The notes: a model not told the origin generated them from the sequence alone. Counted from the first letter of the stretch, positions 1 through 10,858 are shown. The stretch is DNA of 64,000 bases from Varanus komodoensis (GCF_004798865.1 NW_025336259.1:3716020-3780019); one strand, 5' to 3'. Numbers and translations are program-made.

Positions 1-59
1 CATCCTATCACTAATCAAGGTTCAGATCCCATCCCAACCCTTCTCAAAATACTTTGGGT

Positions 60-560
60 GCTGCCCCAGCTGAATACAGCCTCTGGGGCCAACTCTGAGG
101 GAGGTTTGGAGGGTGGCCACAAGGGGGAGAGCTTGGAATGTCTCTGGAATAACCTTCCCACTGCGGCCCAGCTGGCACTGAATTTAGAATCATAGAATAG
201 TAGCGCTGGAAGGGGCCATGAAGGTCATCAAGGCCAACCTCTTGCTGTTGCAGGACACCATGTTACACCACCCCACTCAGATGGCTGTTCAGGTTCTAAT
301 TTATTATCTTTTGGGTGCCAGGTTGAGACGGCCCTCTTCTCCGAGGCTTTACAGACTTCCTTGGCTGGCCAGGGCCTGACGGAGATGACCCAATTCAGGT
401 GTTTTGGAGAGTCGTCCTTTGCTATTGTCTGCTTTAGCTGTTTATATATTAAACTGCTTTTCTGATTTTAAGATACTGTTGTTGCATTTTTATTGTTAGT
501 TTTATGGACTTTGTAAACTGGCCAGAGAGCTTTGGCTGTGGAGTGGTATAGGAATACATA
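60..560 (+). mobile_element. L2-like LINE 3' end, interrupted by a CR1 fragment
   Basis: The 3' part of an L2-like LINE. It has the 'ctggaataaccttccc' stretch (end of the reverse-transcriptase ORF, compare the copy at 51.6 kb), then 'gggtgccaggttgagacggcc' and the 3' UTR ending in 'gccagagagctttggctgtgg'. A CR1 fragment (187-297) sits in the middle, and L2 sequence resumes after it at the expected place. Confidence 0.75.
187..297 (-). mobile_element. CR1 LINE 3' end, inserted inside an L2
   Basis: Starts with the inverted CR1 terminal repeat 'agaatcatagaatag' followed by the usual 'ggaaggggccatgaagg' and 'tgttgcaggacacca' stretches. It runs opposite to the host L2. The hexamer 'aattta' occurs on both sides (181-186 and 298-303) and may be a short target duplication. 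Confidence 0.8.
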
Positions 561-759
561 AGCAAACCTCAGTCTCGTTTCTTCGAGTGCAAAATGAGAA
601 CAGCCATTGTCACGAGAGTGCTGCCAATGCAACGGTTGTGGAGCCGCCCTGAACACGAAGAATCGTGCTGCGTCAGCTGCTCTGCCAGAAGTGGATTTCC
701 TCACCCTCCGGCCCTAGGAAAAGCCTACACTGAGTCAGGAGAACCTGTTGATTGAAGTA
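561..759. other. Unassigned intronic DNA
   Basis: Non-repetitive-looking sequence between two L2-like fragments. No gene or recognisable repeat is seen. Confidence 0.4.
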
Positions 760-1360
760 ACCTGTAGGTTATGTGGGTGGTGTGGATTCCCACAATTGGC
801 TCAGAATAGAGCTGCCAGGTTGTTAACAGGGACTGGCAGGTTTGAACACATCACGCCGGTCCTTTACCACCTACACTGGCTACCAGTTGAAGTCCAAGCC
901 CAATTTAAGGTGCTGGTGGTGGCCTATAAAGCCCTAAATGGCTTAGGGCCTGGTTACCTGAAGGAGTGTCTCCTTTCCTATGTGCCCGCCTGCCTGCCCC
1001 CTAAGATCTAGGGCAGAGGCCCATTTCCAAGAGCCCTCCTTGAAGGCTTTAGGAAGATGACTACCTGGAGAAGGGCCTTCTCTGTGGGTAGAAGAGAAGG
1101 CCTGATAGTGGAATGCACTCCCCAGACAGGTTCGCCTGGTGCTGTCACTTTAATCTTTTCGGTGCCAGCCTAAAACCATTTTTAATTTTCCCAATGTTTT
1201 AAGACTTGATTGTTTTAATAGGGGGTTTTATTGTTGATTGGAAAATTTTGCTTAGAATGCTGTGTTTCATTCTATTTTGTCTTGTTGTTAAACCGTCCTG
1301 AGACCACAGTAAGGGACGGTCTAAAAAAGTTTTAAACAAACAAACAAACAAACAAACAAA
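760..1360 (+). mobile_element. L2-like LINE fragment with (CAAA)n tail
   Basis: Frame 781-1010 reads AQNRAARLLTGTGRFEHITP, then LHWLPVEVQAQFKVLVVAYK and ALNGLGPGYL. These are the hallmark residues near the C-terminus of L2/CR1-clade reverse transcriptases. A degraded remainder of the ORF and a 3' UTR ('gttaaaccgtcctgagacc') follow, ending in a (CAAA)n run at 1336-1360. The copy is 5'-truncated and no longer codes. Confidence 0.85.
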
Positions 1361-1498
1361 TATATAAAATTAAATCCCCACTTGCTGGGCAGAGGCACCC
1401 ATCCAAGGGCAGGCCTTCTCCTCTCCCAGGCAGTCTCTTCCTCCCAGGGAAGGCAGGTCCTGGATACAAGCCAACCCGCCCCCCCCGGTACCACGTAC
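1361..1498 (-). other. TENM4: Start of the TENM4 intron after the first coding exon
   Basis: These 138 bases lie between the splice donor of the TENM4 exon and the (CAAA)n tail of an L2-like LINE. The GTACGT donor is at 1498-1493. A short C-run follows at about 1480-1486. No other feature is seen. Confidence 0.7.
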
Positions 1499-1721
1499 CT
1501 GTCCTGCAGTACTCTTCCGCCTCCTGGTGAACCATTTCTTTGACCCGGTTGCCGTAGGTCAGCCTGGGGTCCTGATCGTAAGCCTTCAGGGTCTCGCTGG
1601 AGCTGTAAGACTTCTGAGGTATTTTGCTGTCCTCGCTCTCGGCCGAGGAGCTAGTGTAGCGGCGCTCGGCGTCGCGGCGCCTGGTCAAGGAACGGTACGG
1701 TTTCCTCTCCTTCACATCCAT
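1499..1721 (-). CDS. TENM4: Teneurin-4, first coding exon (residues 1-74 and the first base of codon 75)
   Basis: Teneurin-4 is a large type II single-pass membrane protein used in neuronal cell adhesion and synaptic partner recognition (family knowledge; teneurins bind latrophilins). This exon encodes only the start of the cytoplasmic N-terminal (Ten_N) domain. The minus-strand translation begins [20 protein letters not shown] and continues through a serine-rich stretch with [16 protein letters not shown] to EAEEYCRT. The [16 protein letters not shown] wording matches TENM4 as I remember it better than TENM1, TENM2 or TENM3. The ATG at 1721-1719 has a strong context (GCC before it, G after). 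The exon ends at 1499 with ACAG followed by GTACGT (1498-1493), a good donor, splitting a glycine codon in phase 1. The open frame continues on both sides, but those parts lack homology and are intron. The rest of the protein lies left of this window. Confidence 0.93.
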
Positions 1722-1732
1722 GGCTTTCTCGT
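1722..1732 (-). other. TENM4: Likely 5' UTR part of the TENM4 first coding exon and its acceptor
   Basis: On the minus strand a CAG (1735-1733) lies 11 bases before the ATG, preceded by a pyrimidine-containing stretch (CTTCTTTC) about 20 bases further upstream. Teneurin genes usually have non-coding leader exons spliced to the ATG exon, so an acceptor here is expected. The exact acceptor is inferred, and RNA-seq could place it further upstream. Confidence 0.5.
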
Positions 1733-1849
1733 CTGTGCCTTCAACATGAAAGAAGCGGAGTCCGCAAGGCGATCTGATCCAAATGCTCTGGAAGAGAGAA
1801 GCGGCAAGCCACTTCAGAACGACAGTCCCTTCCCCGTGGGAACGTAGGA

Positions 1850-2045
1850 AAGTCTCGTGTTTCAGATTCAGACCCTGATCCACCTAGCACAGCAGGACGA
1901 CCACTAGCCCTGATGGCTCTCTGCCATCTTCTGATCAGAGGCAAGAGGCCTCTGTATGTCCTTTGCTGGGGAAAATGGGTGGGAGGATCCTGTTGCATCC
2001 ATGTCCTGCTTGTGACCAATGGCAATAAACATTTAACTGATTAAC
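1850..2045. repeat. Possible unclassified interspersed repeat remnant
   Basis: The stretches 'ctgccatcttctgatcagagg' and 'ttgcatccatgtcctgcttgtg' resemble a repeat common in squamate genomes, recalled by eye only. No ends or target duplication could be defined. Confidence 0.3.
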
Positions 2046-2149
2046 CTACTCTACCAAACAGGGTCATCTCTCTGTGTGTCTTTGTCTTTGATTCATACCT
2101 GTCCTTCCCACCAACAAAGGGTGCTGAAATCAGCTATTGATATTTTTTA

Positions 2150-2627
2150 TACAGTGGTGCCTCATACTTTGTTTTTCAGAGGTCATTTAAATTAGGAATA
2201 ATTTGATTCTGAATCAATTTTCCCCATTAGAAATGCCTTCCTAGATCCTAAACAACAAAAATGCCCTCCTGGAATGAATTAAGTTTGAAGTACAAGGCAC
2301 CACTATTAGAATTTATGTTAGAAATGTTACATTAGTGCATTCACTGCACCTTGGTGAGAAGTGGTTTTATATATATAAAGCACAGAAAGCGCAGGAAAAC
2401 ACATGCACTGCAAACACACGAGCGTTATGCAAGAGACATTTCACAGTAAGACACAACTTGGGCGCACCACAGGGGCATTAATGCTGCTACCGCATTTTTT
2501 TTCACTTTGCGTGCAGTTCGAACATGGAAGCATCGTTTGAACTTTGGAGCAATTTTACCTTGACTTTAATGTTCGAACTCTGGATTGTTTGACATTAGAG
2601 TAGTTCGAAGTACGAGATATCACTGTA
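2150..2627. mobile_element. Tc/mariner-like MITE with TA target sites
   Basis: The left end reads TACAGTGGTGCCTCATACTT. The right end, reverse-complemented, reads TACAGTGATATCTCGTACTT, so the two form terminal inverted repeats flanked by TA. A third, internal copy of the terminal motif ('gaagtacaaggcaccacta', about 2290-2308) lies within the element, as in squamate mariner-derived MITEs. It contains no transposase ORF, so it is non-autonomous. Confidence 0.75.
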
Positions 2628-4815
2628 TTTAGATTTCAAACCCCTTGGGCGTGGCTTGGCCGTTATTAAGGTAAAAGTGTTTCACTTGACCTCTCATAGA
2701 TCTTCAGTGGTCAAATACTGATGCGCACCCTATTTTTTAGCAGAGAAAAAGTCTGGCTCTCCCCTCTGCTAGAAAAATTTCTGCAAAAAATTTTATACAG
2801 AAATTCCTCCTTTGATGGTTGGTTCCATGACACCCATGGGCAGAAGAGTTGCCCATGGTAATAACCCTCCTCATTTACGCCAGCATCCACAAAGTCCAAT
2901 TCTGATCTGCATTTTCCATTAGTAATGTGGCAATAAACGAAGCAGCGACAAAGGAAAATATAAAACCTACCAGGAAATTGAGAGCATTCCTACTAAATGA
3001 GTTATATAGTTTTTCCTCATAAAGTAAGTGTTGAAAAATGTAACACTTCTGATCTGGAACATCAGCTTCATGGATTATTTGGAATCCAATAATCTGAAGA
3101 CAAGCTTTTCGCACTCCACCCTTTCATTACATTCCAAAGTGGTGTTCCAGAGAAACACCAGGAAAAGATGTTAATAAACCTGAGCGCAGGACTAGGCACC
3201 ACTAGCAAAAACATTATACCTGTTTCTGGTTCTCCCTACAACCCACGTAAGTTCTACTGAAAATCAGCACGGGATTTGAAGTCATTACCCCAAAGGTTTT
3301 CTTCTCTGCCACAGCAGCAAAAGTCTGATGGTCACTTTAACACATTCCTTGGTCACATATAATATTAGTTTCTTTGTGTGGCGGGATGGAACAGGCATTA
3401 CTTGGGTTTGCACTTTAGTGCAAAAGTACTTCATTTTGCACTTGCAAACCAATATGCAAATCAAACTGCGGTTGCCCTTTGAAACTGGCACTTCTCTGAA
3501 TTTTGGAATGGAGTCCTCAGGTTAAAAATGTGTACAGAATGTGTATAATGGGGAAAAAAATGAGCACAAGAATATGTTTTGTTGGAATGCATGCCCTTTG
3601 GAGTTTGCACAAGTCCCTCCTATCTCTGCATTTAGGAAGGAGATCAATATGCATCCTTTTAACTCAGCTTTTAAAGTTATCATTATGGAGGTTATGGCTT
3701 TTAAAGGTTATGGCTTTTTAACACCTTTTTATCTGAGTATAGCTTGTTATGTTCTGAAATCTTTGAAAAGCACCCGTTGTTTTCAAAAAGCAGTATAGAT
3801 AAAAAATTACTACAGGTGAGAGTAGTCTTAAAAATGCATTACATTAGGAAGACTGCTTGCAAAGACATACATCTTAGGCAAACTGAACAGTTGTGCTGTC
3901 ATGGAATGTTCATAAACATTCTAGTTCTTTAGGAGTTAAATGATCAGGATAACTCTTGAACAAAAAATGGGGGCACAACTGGGCAGGGTTACTCTTAGCA
4001 TGGGAGGGTCTCTTGTTCCCCAGACACTTTTCCATGACTAAACCCTAGGAAGGAAGCTAGAAATGTTTAGGGAAGGCAGTAAGATTTCCCAGAGTAGGTC
4101 TTCCTTCTAGATGACAGCCTCCTGAGCAAATAACACAGCCCAAGCTGATAGCTTTCTGCACATCAGGAAAATGTTTGCTCAGATGGTTAAAACTGTTCAA
4201 AGGCTGGGGTCTGACCTCAGGTCATTTCTAGACAAATTGCTTATCTAAAAAAGATCTAATCCTAGACTACATAGAACCAATTTCCCTGATAGCATTTCTA
4301 CCAAATCCTTCTTTCATTTCTCAATACAGAATGATGCATGAAAAATAACCTTGCATAAGAAAAGACTGAAATAGCTCAGTAGGGAAAGAGACGAAAAGAT
4401 TAAATTTAAAGGAAGAAAATCCCGGAAGGGCCAAACTTCAAACCAAGTTTATTACAATAGGAGAGATATGAATGAAGTGCCGCATGGACCATAGATTGCT
4501 TTCTGATTTTCCATGGGCCTTATTTTTAGACTTGCTCCAGAGACGGATAATCAGAATGTACGTAAGATGATAGCGATTGATTAATCAGCATAACCCCTGC
4601 TGCGTCCAAGGCTTAACTTTCAATTATGTTTTAAGCATAGGTAGTGTGCACATATTTGCCTTAGATACAAGCGCTGCCGTGGCGGAAAGAATATGAAAGA
4701 CCTATTGAATTTAAGAGCCTATGTGCTTTCTCATTCTCCCTCCCTGCCCCTCACACAGGCATGGGGAGCATATAACTCAGGGGAAACATATAGCCCATCC
4801 CAACCAGTCTTCCAA
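2628..4815. other. Unassigned intronic DNA, repeat-poor
   Basis: Mostly unique-looking AT-rich sequence. Motifs of the TTTGCAC type occur at about 3395-3470 and 3605 (see the separate repeat entry). The stretch 4440-4740 ('ttgattaatcagcataacc', 'gcgctgccgtggcgg') looks the most complex and may be conserved non-coding DNA. No coding homology was found in the short ORFs. Confidence 0.4.
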
Positions 4816-5500
4816 GATCATAGAATCATAGAATAGGAGGGTTGGAAGGGGCCAGGAAGATCATCGGGGCCAACCCCCTGCTGTTGCAGGACACCACGTT
4901 ACACCATCCCACACAGATGGCTGTCCAGTTTCGCCTTGAATGCCTCTAGTGTGGGAGAACCCCCCACCTCTCCAGGCAGCTGGTCCCACTGCCGTGTTGC
5001 TCTGACAATGAGGAAGCTTTTCCTGATGCCCAGCCTGAATCTGGGTTTTCGCAACTTGAGCTGATTCTTCTGTGTCCTACACTCTGGCATCAGCAAGAAG
5101 AGATCTTGACCTTCCTCTCTGTGACAGCCTTGGAGGTACTTCTAGAGGGGTACCATGTCCCCCCTCGATCTTCTCTTCTCAAAGCTGAACATGCTCCCTC
5201 AGTCTTTTCCCTCAGTTCCCTCAGTCTCTTCTCAGAGGGGAGCGTTTCCAAACCCTGGATCATGTTTGTTGCCCTCCACTGGACTCTTTCTAATTTACCT
5301 ACATCTTTCTTAAATCGTGGTGCCCAGAACTGGACACGATATTCCAGGTGAGGTCTGACTAGTGAGGAGTATAGAGGATCTAGATGGCTGTGCTCTTTCC
5401 CAAAAGCATTTGCCTTGTTGCTCAGCTGGTTTAGGCCTCTCTGGACATGCTCAGGGTGGATTTCAGATTGGATATGACCATCAGTACAGAATCCAGCAGC
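4816..5500 (-). mobile_element. CR1 LINE 3' portion
   Basis: It begins (inverted) with 'catagaatcatagaatagg' and extends through the 3' UTR into ORF2. Minus-strand translation gives SSLVRPHLEYRVQFWAPRFK, then [20 protein letters not shown] and EKRLRELREK, the conserved CR1 reverse-transcriptase C-terminal region. The copy is 5'-truncated, with several frame breaks. Confidence 0.9.
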
Positions 5501-7270
5501 TGACGGGAGCTTGGGCAGGTGTCCTCCACCTTGACCGGGATGGGCCCATCTTGCTATGGCCACAGCTTCTCTTTCTGGGTGGTCCGGTGGAGGCTGACAC
5601 TCCATCTTGTTGCTCTGTGGGATGATGTGCAGGGCGCAAGAGGAGAAAGGCCCTGCACGGGCTCTGGCGCTCAGCGTGGGCCTACAGCGGGGCTGGGTTC
5701 AGCAGGGACCCAGTAATGCCAGCCCCTGAAGCCAGGCCCAGCTCGGGAGGTGCACGCCGCACTCCCCAAGCCTTCAGAGGCAGGGGTTGTGCTTCCATTT
5801 GGCTGCAGTGACCCGTGCAGTGGCACGCTCGCATATTCCCTGAGGCCCTTAACAACCCACAGCTGCGCTGGCTGGCCTCGTCGTCGGTTTGCATCAACAG
5901 GGGCCTCCAGAGACCTCGAGGCCGGCAGGTGCACTTGCCTGCACCTGCAGCCTCGATCGGCAAGATGTCGTTTTAAGAGGCTGCATCTGGAAGGGAGCAA
6001 GGGCAGAACGGCCAGTCACACTTGCTGCGTGCACGGAGCTGCACGGGACGAATTTGCTCTCTCCAGCCTTATAAGTGGGTTATTCACTTGGGGTACGTAC
6101 CCCATGTGGAGGCGTGCCGTGCCCAAGGAGCTACGCATCTTGGGCTACCGAAAAGGACAGATCCAGGAGGCCAACCCTATTGACCCCAATGGCCCAAGAC
6201 GCCTGGGGGAAAAGTATCAAGAGATGGCCTGGTTTAAGGGAAAACAAAATATTATCTACTCAAATACTACGGATGAAGCTGGGATTCAACCAAGCACGGC
6301 CAAGCTATGGCCCACCTACAGGCTTCCAATTATAGCCTGGGAAATCTCTCCCTCCCCTAATCAAACTCAATAGCGATGCTCATTTGCGGGGGAAGGGGTA
6401 TGACATCATAGGTACCCAACAACAAAGGTCACTGGCGAAGTCTAATTCTGATTCTGGCTTTCACAGGAATGTGTCCAGGTGCAGCCGAGAGGCAAACAGA
6501 AGCGCTAATGACTGTGGAAGAAAAGCCTGCAGGCAGCAGCATCTCCCTTCCGCTCTCACACCGACAGACTGCAGCCAGCCAGGAATCCGCAGGAGTGAGA
6601 TGCCTACACCACACACAGCAATCCACCATTCTCGCTTGAAGCTTATAGCCAGCTGCATCACAGCGGTAGTCCAAGAGACTCAGATCCAAAGAAAGGAAGC
6701 ATATTGGTGCCTGCGGACCTTTGGTGGGTATCATCACCAGAAACCTGCAAATTAGAATTGTTTCCGATCCAAATGCTGATTTTCAAGGGATTTCCCTAGG
6801 CTATATTCTCCTTAAAGGCTGGGTTCAACGAACCACTCACTGGGAATTTGTGAGGACAAGCACAGTGCAGAAGTTGCTGAACGCCAGATGCTAGTTCATG
6901 TTTTTACCAATAGCCCCTCACCTTGATTGGCCAAATATGGATTATGGAGGAGAGCAGGAGTTTGGTGAAGATGCCACACAATGTAAAGGAAGGGACTTGT
7001 ACATAGATGATGATGTAACATCAGCGCATACTTTAGAGGAATCCACCTGCCTACGCAAGAGGACACAGCAAATGCTGAGGCTTCACAAAATAGCATCCAA
7101 CAACCCGAAAGTAACTAAAGCTTTTGCTCCAGAACATCACATGAAAGGCCTGAGAGCCACCGATGTTGGGAGTGACAAAGTTTTGCATTAAGTTGGGACA
7201 TGAATGGTGACAAATCTTGTCGAATGATGTGGATATGGGTGTGGCCCAGTGTGAGATTTACACCTCTCCC
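5501..7270. other. Unassigned DNA with a GC-rich block at 5560-6130
   Basis: The first 600 bases are GC-rich with many CpG dinucleotides compared with the surroundings, and include a 14-bp palindrome GGGGTACGTACCCC (6090-6103). Open frames up to 207 codons are present, but their translations show no recognisable domain and the length fits GC-rich random sequence. The part 6380-7270 looks unique and unremarkable. Confidence 0.4.
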
Positions 7271-7282
7271 CTGGATTTTCAA
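7271..7282. repeat. Target-site duplication, left copy (Sauria SINE)
   Basis: CTGGATTTTCAA. The identical 12-mer occurs at 7635-7646, immediately after the SINE tail. Confidence 0.9.
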
Positions 7283-7634
7283 TGGGACTGCAGGTGGCGC
7301 AGTGGTTTAACCGCTGTGCTGCTGGGCTGGTTGATCGAAAGGTCACTGGTTCGAATCTGCACAACGGGGTGAGTTCCCGTTGCTCCATCCCAGCTCCTGC
7401 CAACCTTGCAGTCTGAAAGCATGCAAATGCAAGTAGATGAAAAGGTGCCACTTCAGTGGGCAGGTAACAGCGTTCTGTGCACCTCGGTGTTTAGTCATGC
7501 CAGCCACATGACCACAGAGACTGTCTGCGGACAAACACCGGCTCCCTTGGCTAGGAAATGGAGATGAGCACCGCCCCCTAGAGTCAGGCATGACTGGACG
7601 TTAGTCAAGGGGAAACCTTTACCTTAACCTTTAT
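7283..7634 (+). mobile_element. Sauria SINE (tRNA-derived), near full length
   Basis: A 352-bp element. The tRNA-like head contains an A box in 'ggcgcagtggtttaacc' and a B box in 'ggttcgaatctgc'. It continues with 'gtgagttcccgttgctcc', 'tagtcatgccagccacatg' and 'agtcaggcatgactgg', and ends in 'cctttaccttaacctt', the tail expected of Sauria SINEs mobilised by BovB. It is flanked by a perfect 12-bp target duplication, so it is complete and relatively recent. The family is known from squamates, which fixes the host group. Confidence 0.93.
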
Positions 7635-7646
7635 CTGGATTTTCAA
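7635..7646. repeat. Target-site duplication, right copy (Sauria SINE)
   Basis: CTGGATTTTCAA, identical to 7271-7282. Confidence 0.9.
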
Positions 7647-9471
7647 GGGCCAGTGAGAGCTCACCAGAGGTTGCCGGAACCGCAACATTTTCCAAGGACA
7701 GAGCACCTTGACCTTCACAAAGTAAAGACTGTCCCCAGGGCTCCCTCCAGCTTCTCTGGGATCGGTCATGTCACTGCACTGGAGGCCCTGCAGTGCCCAT
7801 CTCTGCCACTCCAGACTTGGGGATCCGAACCTCACCCTTTCAAGCAGTGCCAGAGGCTGCCCACCTTGGAGACCTGCTGCAGAATCCTGTCAAACACGAA
7901 GAGCTAATTTACAAGCCCTGCTACCATCCAGGGAAAAGTCCTGCGAAGAACGTTTTCTTCAGAGACTCGAGATGGATACTCAATTGCTCACTGACAAATG
8001 ATAAAAGTGGGAAATATGGACAAATTCCTTACCAGCTCTTCAGGAATTCGAAATCCCACACACCCATGTTTTAGTTTTGACCACAGCTGTCCGTTCCAGA
8101 GAAATATGTATGTTTTTTGACACTTGAACTGAGACAGCACCAGTTGAAAGCTACTTGAAGGTCACCAGTGCAAAAGCATGGATTCCTCCTCAGCAAAACG
8201 AAACGAGCACCACAACCTGAACTTCCAGTTCAAAGGATGAAACTGGATGGAGCAGAGTGACCGGTGGAGATAGCAAAGCGAATGTTAGGTGACATGGTCC
8301 TACAAGCAGATGCCCTCAGCCTTTACAGCAACAGAAAAGTGGTGTGAGGCTACATGCGCACCCAGAGTAGGAGATTCTATGTCCACGCAAGTGGCAGAAT
8401 TGAGCACATTAGACCAATGAAGCCAGAACAAAGGTTCTGTGTTCTCATACACCAGAACCCTGTAGACTGTGCTATGGCGTTCAAGCAGTACAGTCTAAGG
8501 GGACCAAAGGTCTTCTTGGATCAAGGTAATGACTCCCACATGGCGGAAGGCTGCTTCAACTTGTGAAACCAGATACAGATGAAGAAATTCACCCACAGGA
8601 ACAGATGCGCGGCCTGACTGCTCAGTGTTTCAACGGCTTCTCCGAGGGGGCAACGCTCCTCTTAGCTGGAGAGGGCATTCGGAGGGAAGGCCTCAGACGC
8701 TTCATGTAGTGTCTGGGTAGGTTGAGATGAGGGGAGGTTGTCTGACAAGAGGTTAAAACCAGCCCCTTGACTTGGTCTTGGAAGCAGGAGGGCTAGCAAT
8801 GCAAGCAGGGCGGAATACACATGCACAGACGGCACTCTTGGCTTCAGATTATATCGCTCTGCTTCAGGAGTCGCTGGTGCCTGGGCCTGGCGGCTCCCTC
8901 CATCAGCAGCTTTTCCCAGTGCCCCATCTGTGATCCATTTGAAAAGGTCAGGAGGTGAGACAGGGCAGTAACATGCGAGGGCTGTCCCCCCACCCTCCCC
9001 AGGACACTGGCTGTGGACCACAGAAATGGCTGGCGGCTCTGGGGATGCTGACCACCTCCCGCATCCGCCCCTGGGTAGCTGCCTCGTTCTGCCTCATGGT
9101 AGGGCCATCCCGTGGAAGAACCACAGACCTGCCCCCACAGCAAGATTTGGAACTTTAATCTGAACGTGTCTAGCGGAATATGTAGCTGTCACATTCCAGA
9201 CATGATTTCCCCCTGCTGCTAAATGTACGTCTACACCTGAGTGGGTGAATGTGGCAAATTAATAATAGCAGACTCTGTTTGCTAACACTCGTAAGTCATG
9301 TGCATATAGTAAAGTGCACACATGCATTTTAGATAGATAGTGAAAATGGCAGGGATATCTGTGAGGGAGCTGGGGATAGTTGGGGCCCTCCGAAAAGGAT
9401 CGTGGCCACATGCAGGTGGTGGCTTTTGCTCCCTTTATTTCCATGAAGACTTCAGCTGAGTGTCATCCACT
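7647..9471. other. Unassigned intronic DNA
   Basis: Moderately GC-rich, unique-looking sequence. Several short ORFs overlap on both strands without recognisable homology. No repeat is identified. Confidence 0.4.
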
Positions 9472-9845
9472 GATTCACAGAATCATAGAATCACAGAATC
9501 ATACAACAGTACAGATGGAAGGGGCCAGAGGGCCATCAGGTCCAACCCCCTGCTCAAGGTAGGGCTCCAGGTTGAACCCCCCTCTCAGATGGCTGTCCAG
9601 CTGCACCTTGAATGCCTCCAGTGCAGGAAAGCCCACCACTTCCCTGGGTCTTGGGTTCCATTGCTGCACTGCTCTGACAGCCAGGAAGTTCTCCCTGATG
9701 CTCAGCTGGAATGTGGCTTCCTGGAACTTGAGGCAATTCTTCTATGACCTGTACCCTGGCATGATCAAGAAGAGACGCTGGCATCCCTCTCAGTGACAAG
9801 CCTTCAAGTACTTGCAGAGTGCTATCCTATCTCCCTCAGTTCTTT
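9472..9845 (-). mobile_element. CR1 LINE 3' portion
   Basis: Starts with repeated 'agaatcatagaatcacagaatc' units (inverted CR1 end), then 'tggaaggggccagagggcc', 'atggctgtccagctgcacc' and the 3' end of ORF2. It differs enough from the 4.8-kb copy to be another subfamily or an older insertion. Confidence 0.88.
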
Positions 9846-10787
9846 CGGCAGATTCTCCACCGTCTGCCAAAAGAGATGCATCACAGCTCCACAGGGGAAG
9901 GTGAATCCGCTTCTCCTTTGCTGTGGTGTCTTTTGGCTGCTGGGTGCTCTGTTCCCTCTTACCTTCAACTGTTTGCAGGCTTCCTACCATTGGACATCCA
10001 ATCACCTTCTCAAGGATTTGTGTGACCTACCTTGGCCCCCACGGCATCACCTGTTGGTGCTGCTATCCAGCATCTCAACTCTGTGCTCTGCCTTTTCCTC
10101 ATCCACCACTTCCACCTCCAGGCCTCAATGGTAACATCAGAAGTCCCGGTGGCAACGTCTGAAAAGCCTTTAACTGAAGAATCTAGTAGAGACGCAAATG
10201 CCAAAGGCCTTGGGTACAGGCTTCTCTGCGTGATTAGTTAACCCTGCCTAACGACCTCCGAATTCAGTTCAGCCTCAGTGTCTACGCTATCCATGGGTGA
10301 ATAAGTTAATATCCAGCCAGCAACCTCTGGAGAGGTCAGGGGCTCTTCACTCACTCCTTGTTCATTCCCAGAGTGAAAGCAACAGTTTTCATTCTCGCTT
10401 CACTTGCAGTGCTATATCAACTCAAATCTTAAATTCCGCTTCCTCCAGTTTTCTTCAGCATCCCCTTCAAACATCAATGTTTCTCCGACAATTTAGCTGG
10501 TGTGATCTTGGTTTTGCCTCACCTCATAAGCAGTATGGTTTTTCTTGCAAAAAGAAGAAAGGAGGGGTATAAATGTAATGCCCCCCTCCTCCTCTTTTAA
10601 TTCTTCTAACAACGTGCAATGTTTGCTGTGATGGATGTTATAAAGTTATGCTGCAGAGGAATGGCACTAAAGCATTGTACATAGAAACTTTATTCAGTAG
10701 AGCACTATTTGAAATGTCAGAATTTCTTCCATCCACATACCTACTTGATGGTTCCTGTTATTATCTCTACTGCAGTGATGAGAAGCA
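9846..10787. other. Unassigned DNA
   Basis: Unique-looking sequence with a C/T-rich middle part (about 10030-10130). No domain or repeat is recognised. Confidence 0.4.
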
Positions 10788-10858
10788 TATAAACACAGAA
10801 ACAGAGCGAGTCAGAAGGGGTCTCCCGGCCCATCTAGTCTGACCTCCGGCACCAGCCA
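10788..10858 (-). mobile_element. CR1 3' end, second subfamily
   Basis: 'aaacagagcgagtcagaagg' then 'ctcccggcccatctagtctg' is the inverse of the 3' ends seen at 21.3, 41.3, 51.2 and 55.3 kb. Only the last ~70 bases of the element are present. Confidence 0.75.

Noticed and set aside
1722-1883. Upstream in-frame extension of the TENM4 exon (extra methionines before MDVKERK)
   Set aside because: The extension has no teneurin homology, and a plausible splice acceptor lies 11 bases before the conserved ATG.
5750-6373. 207-codon plus-strand open frame
   Set aside because: No recognisable domain, overlapping ORFs on both strands, and GC-rich composition explains the length.
9846-10240. Possible LTR-element remnant
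   Set aside because: No paired terminal repeats or gag/pol-like peptide recognised. Left unassigned.
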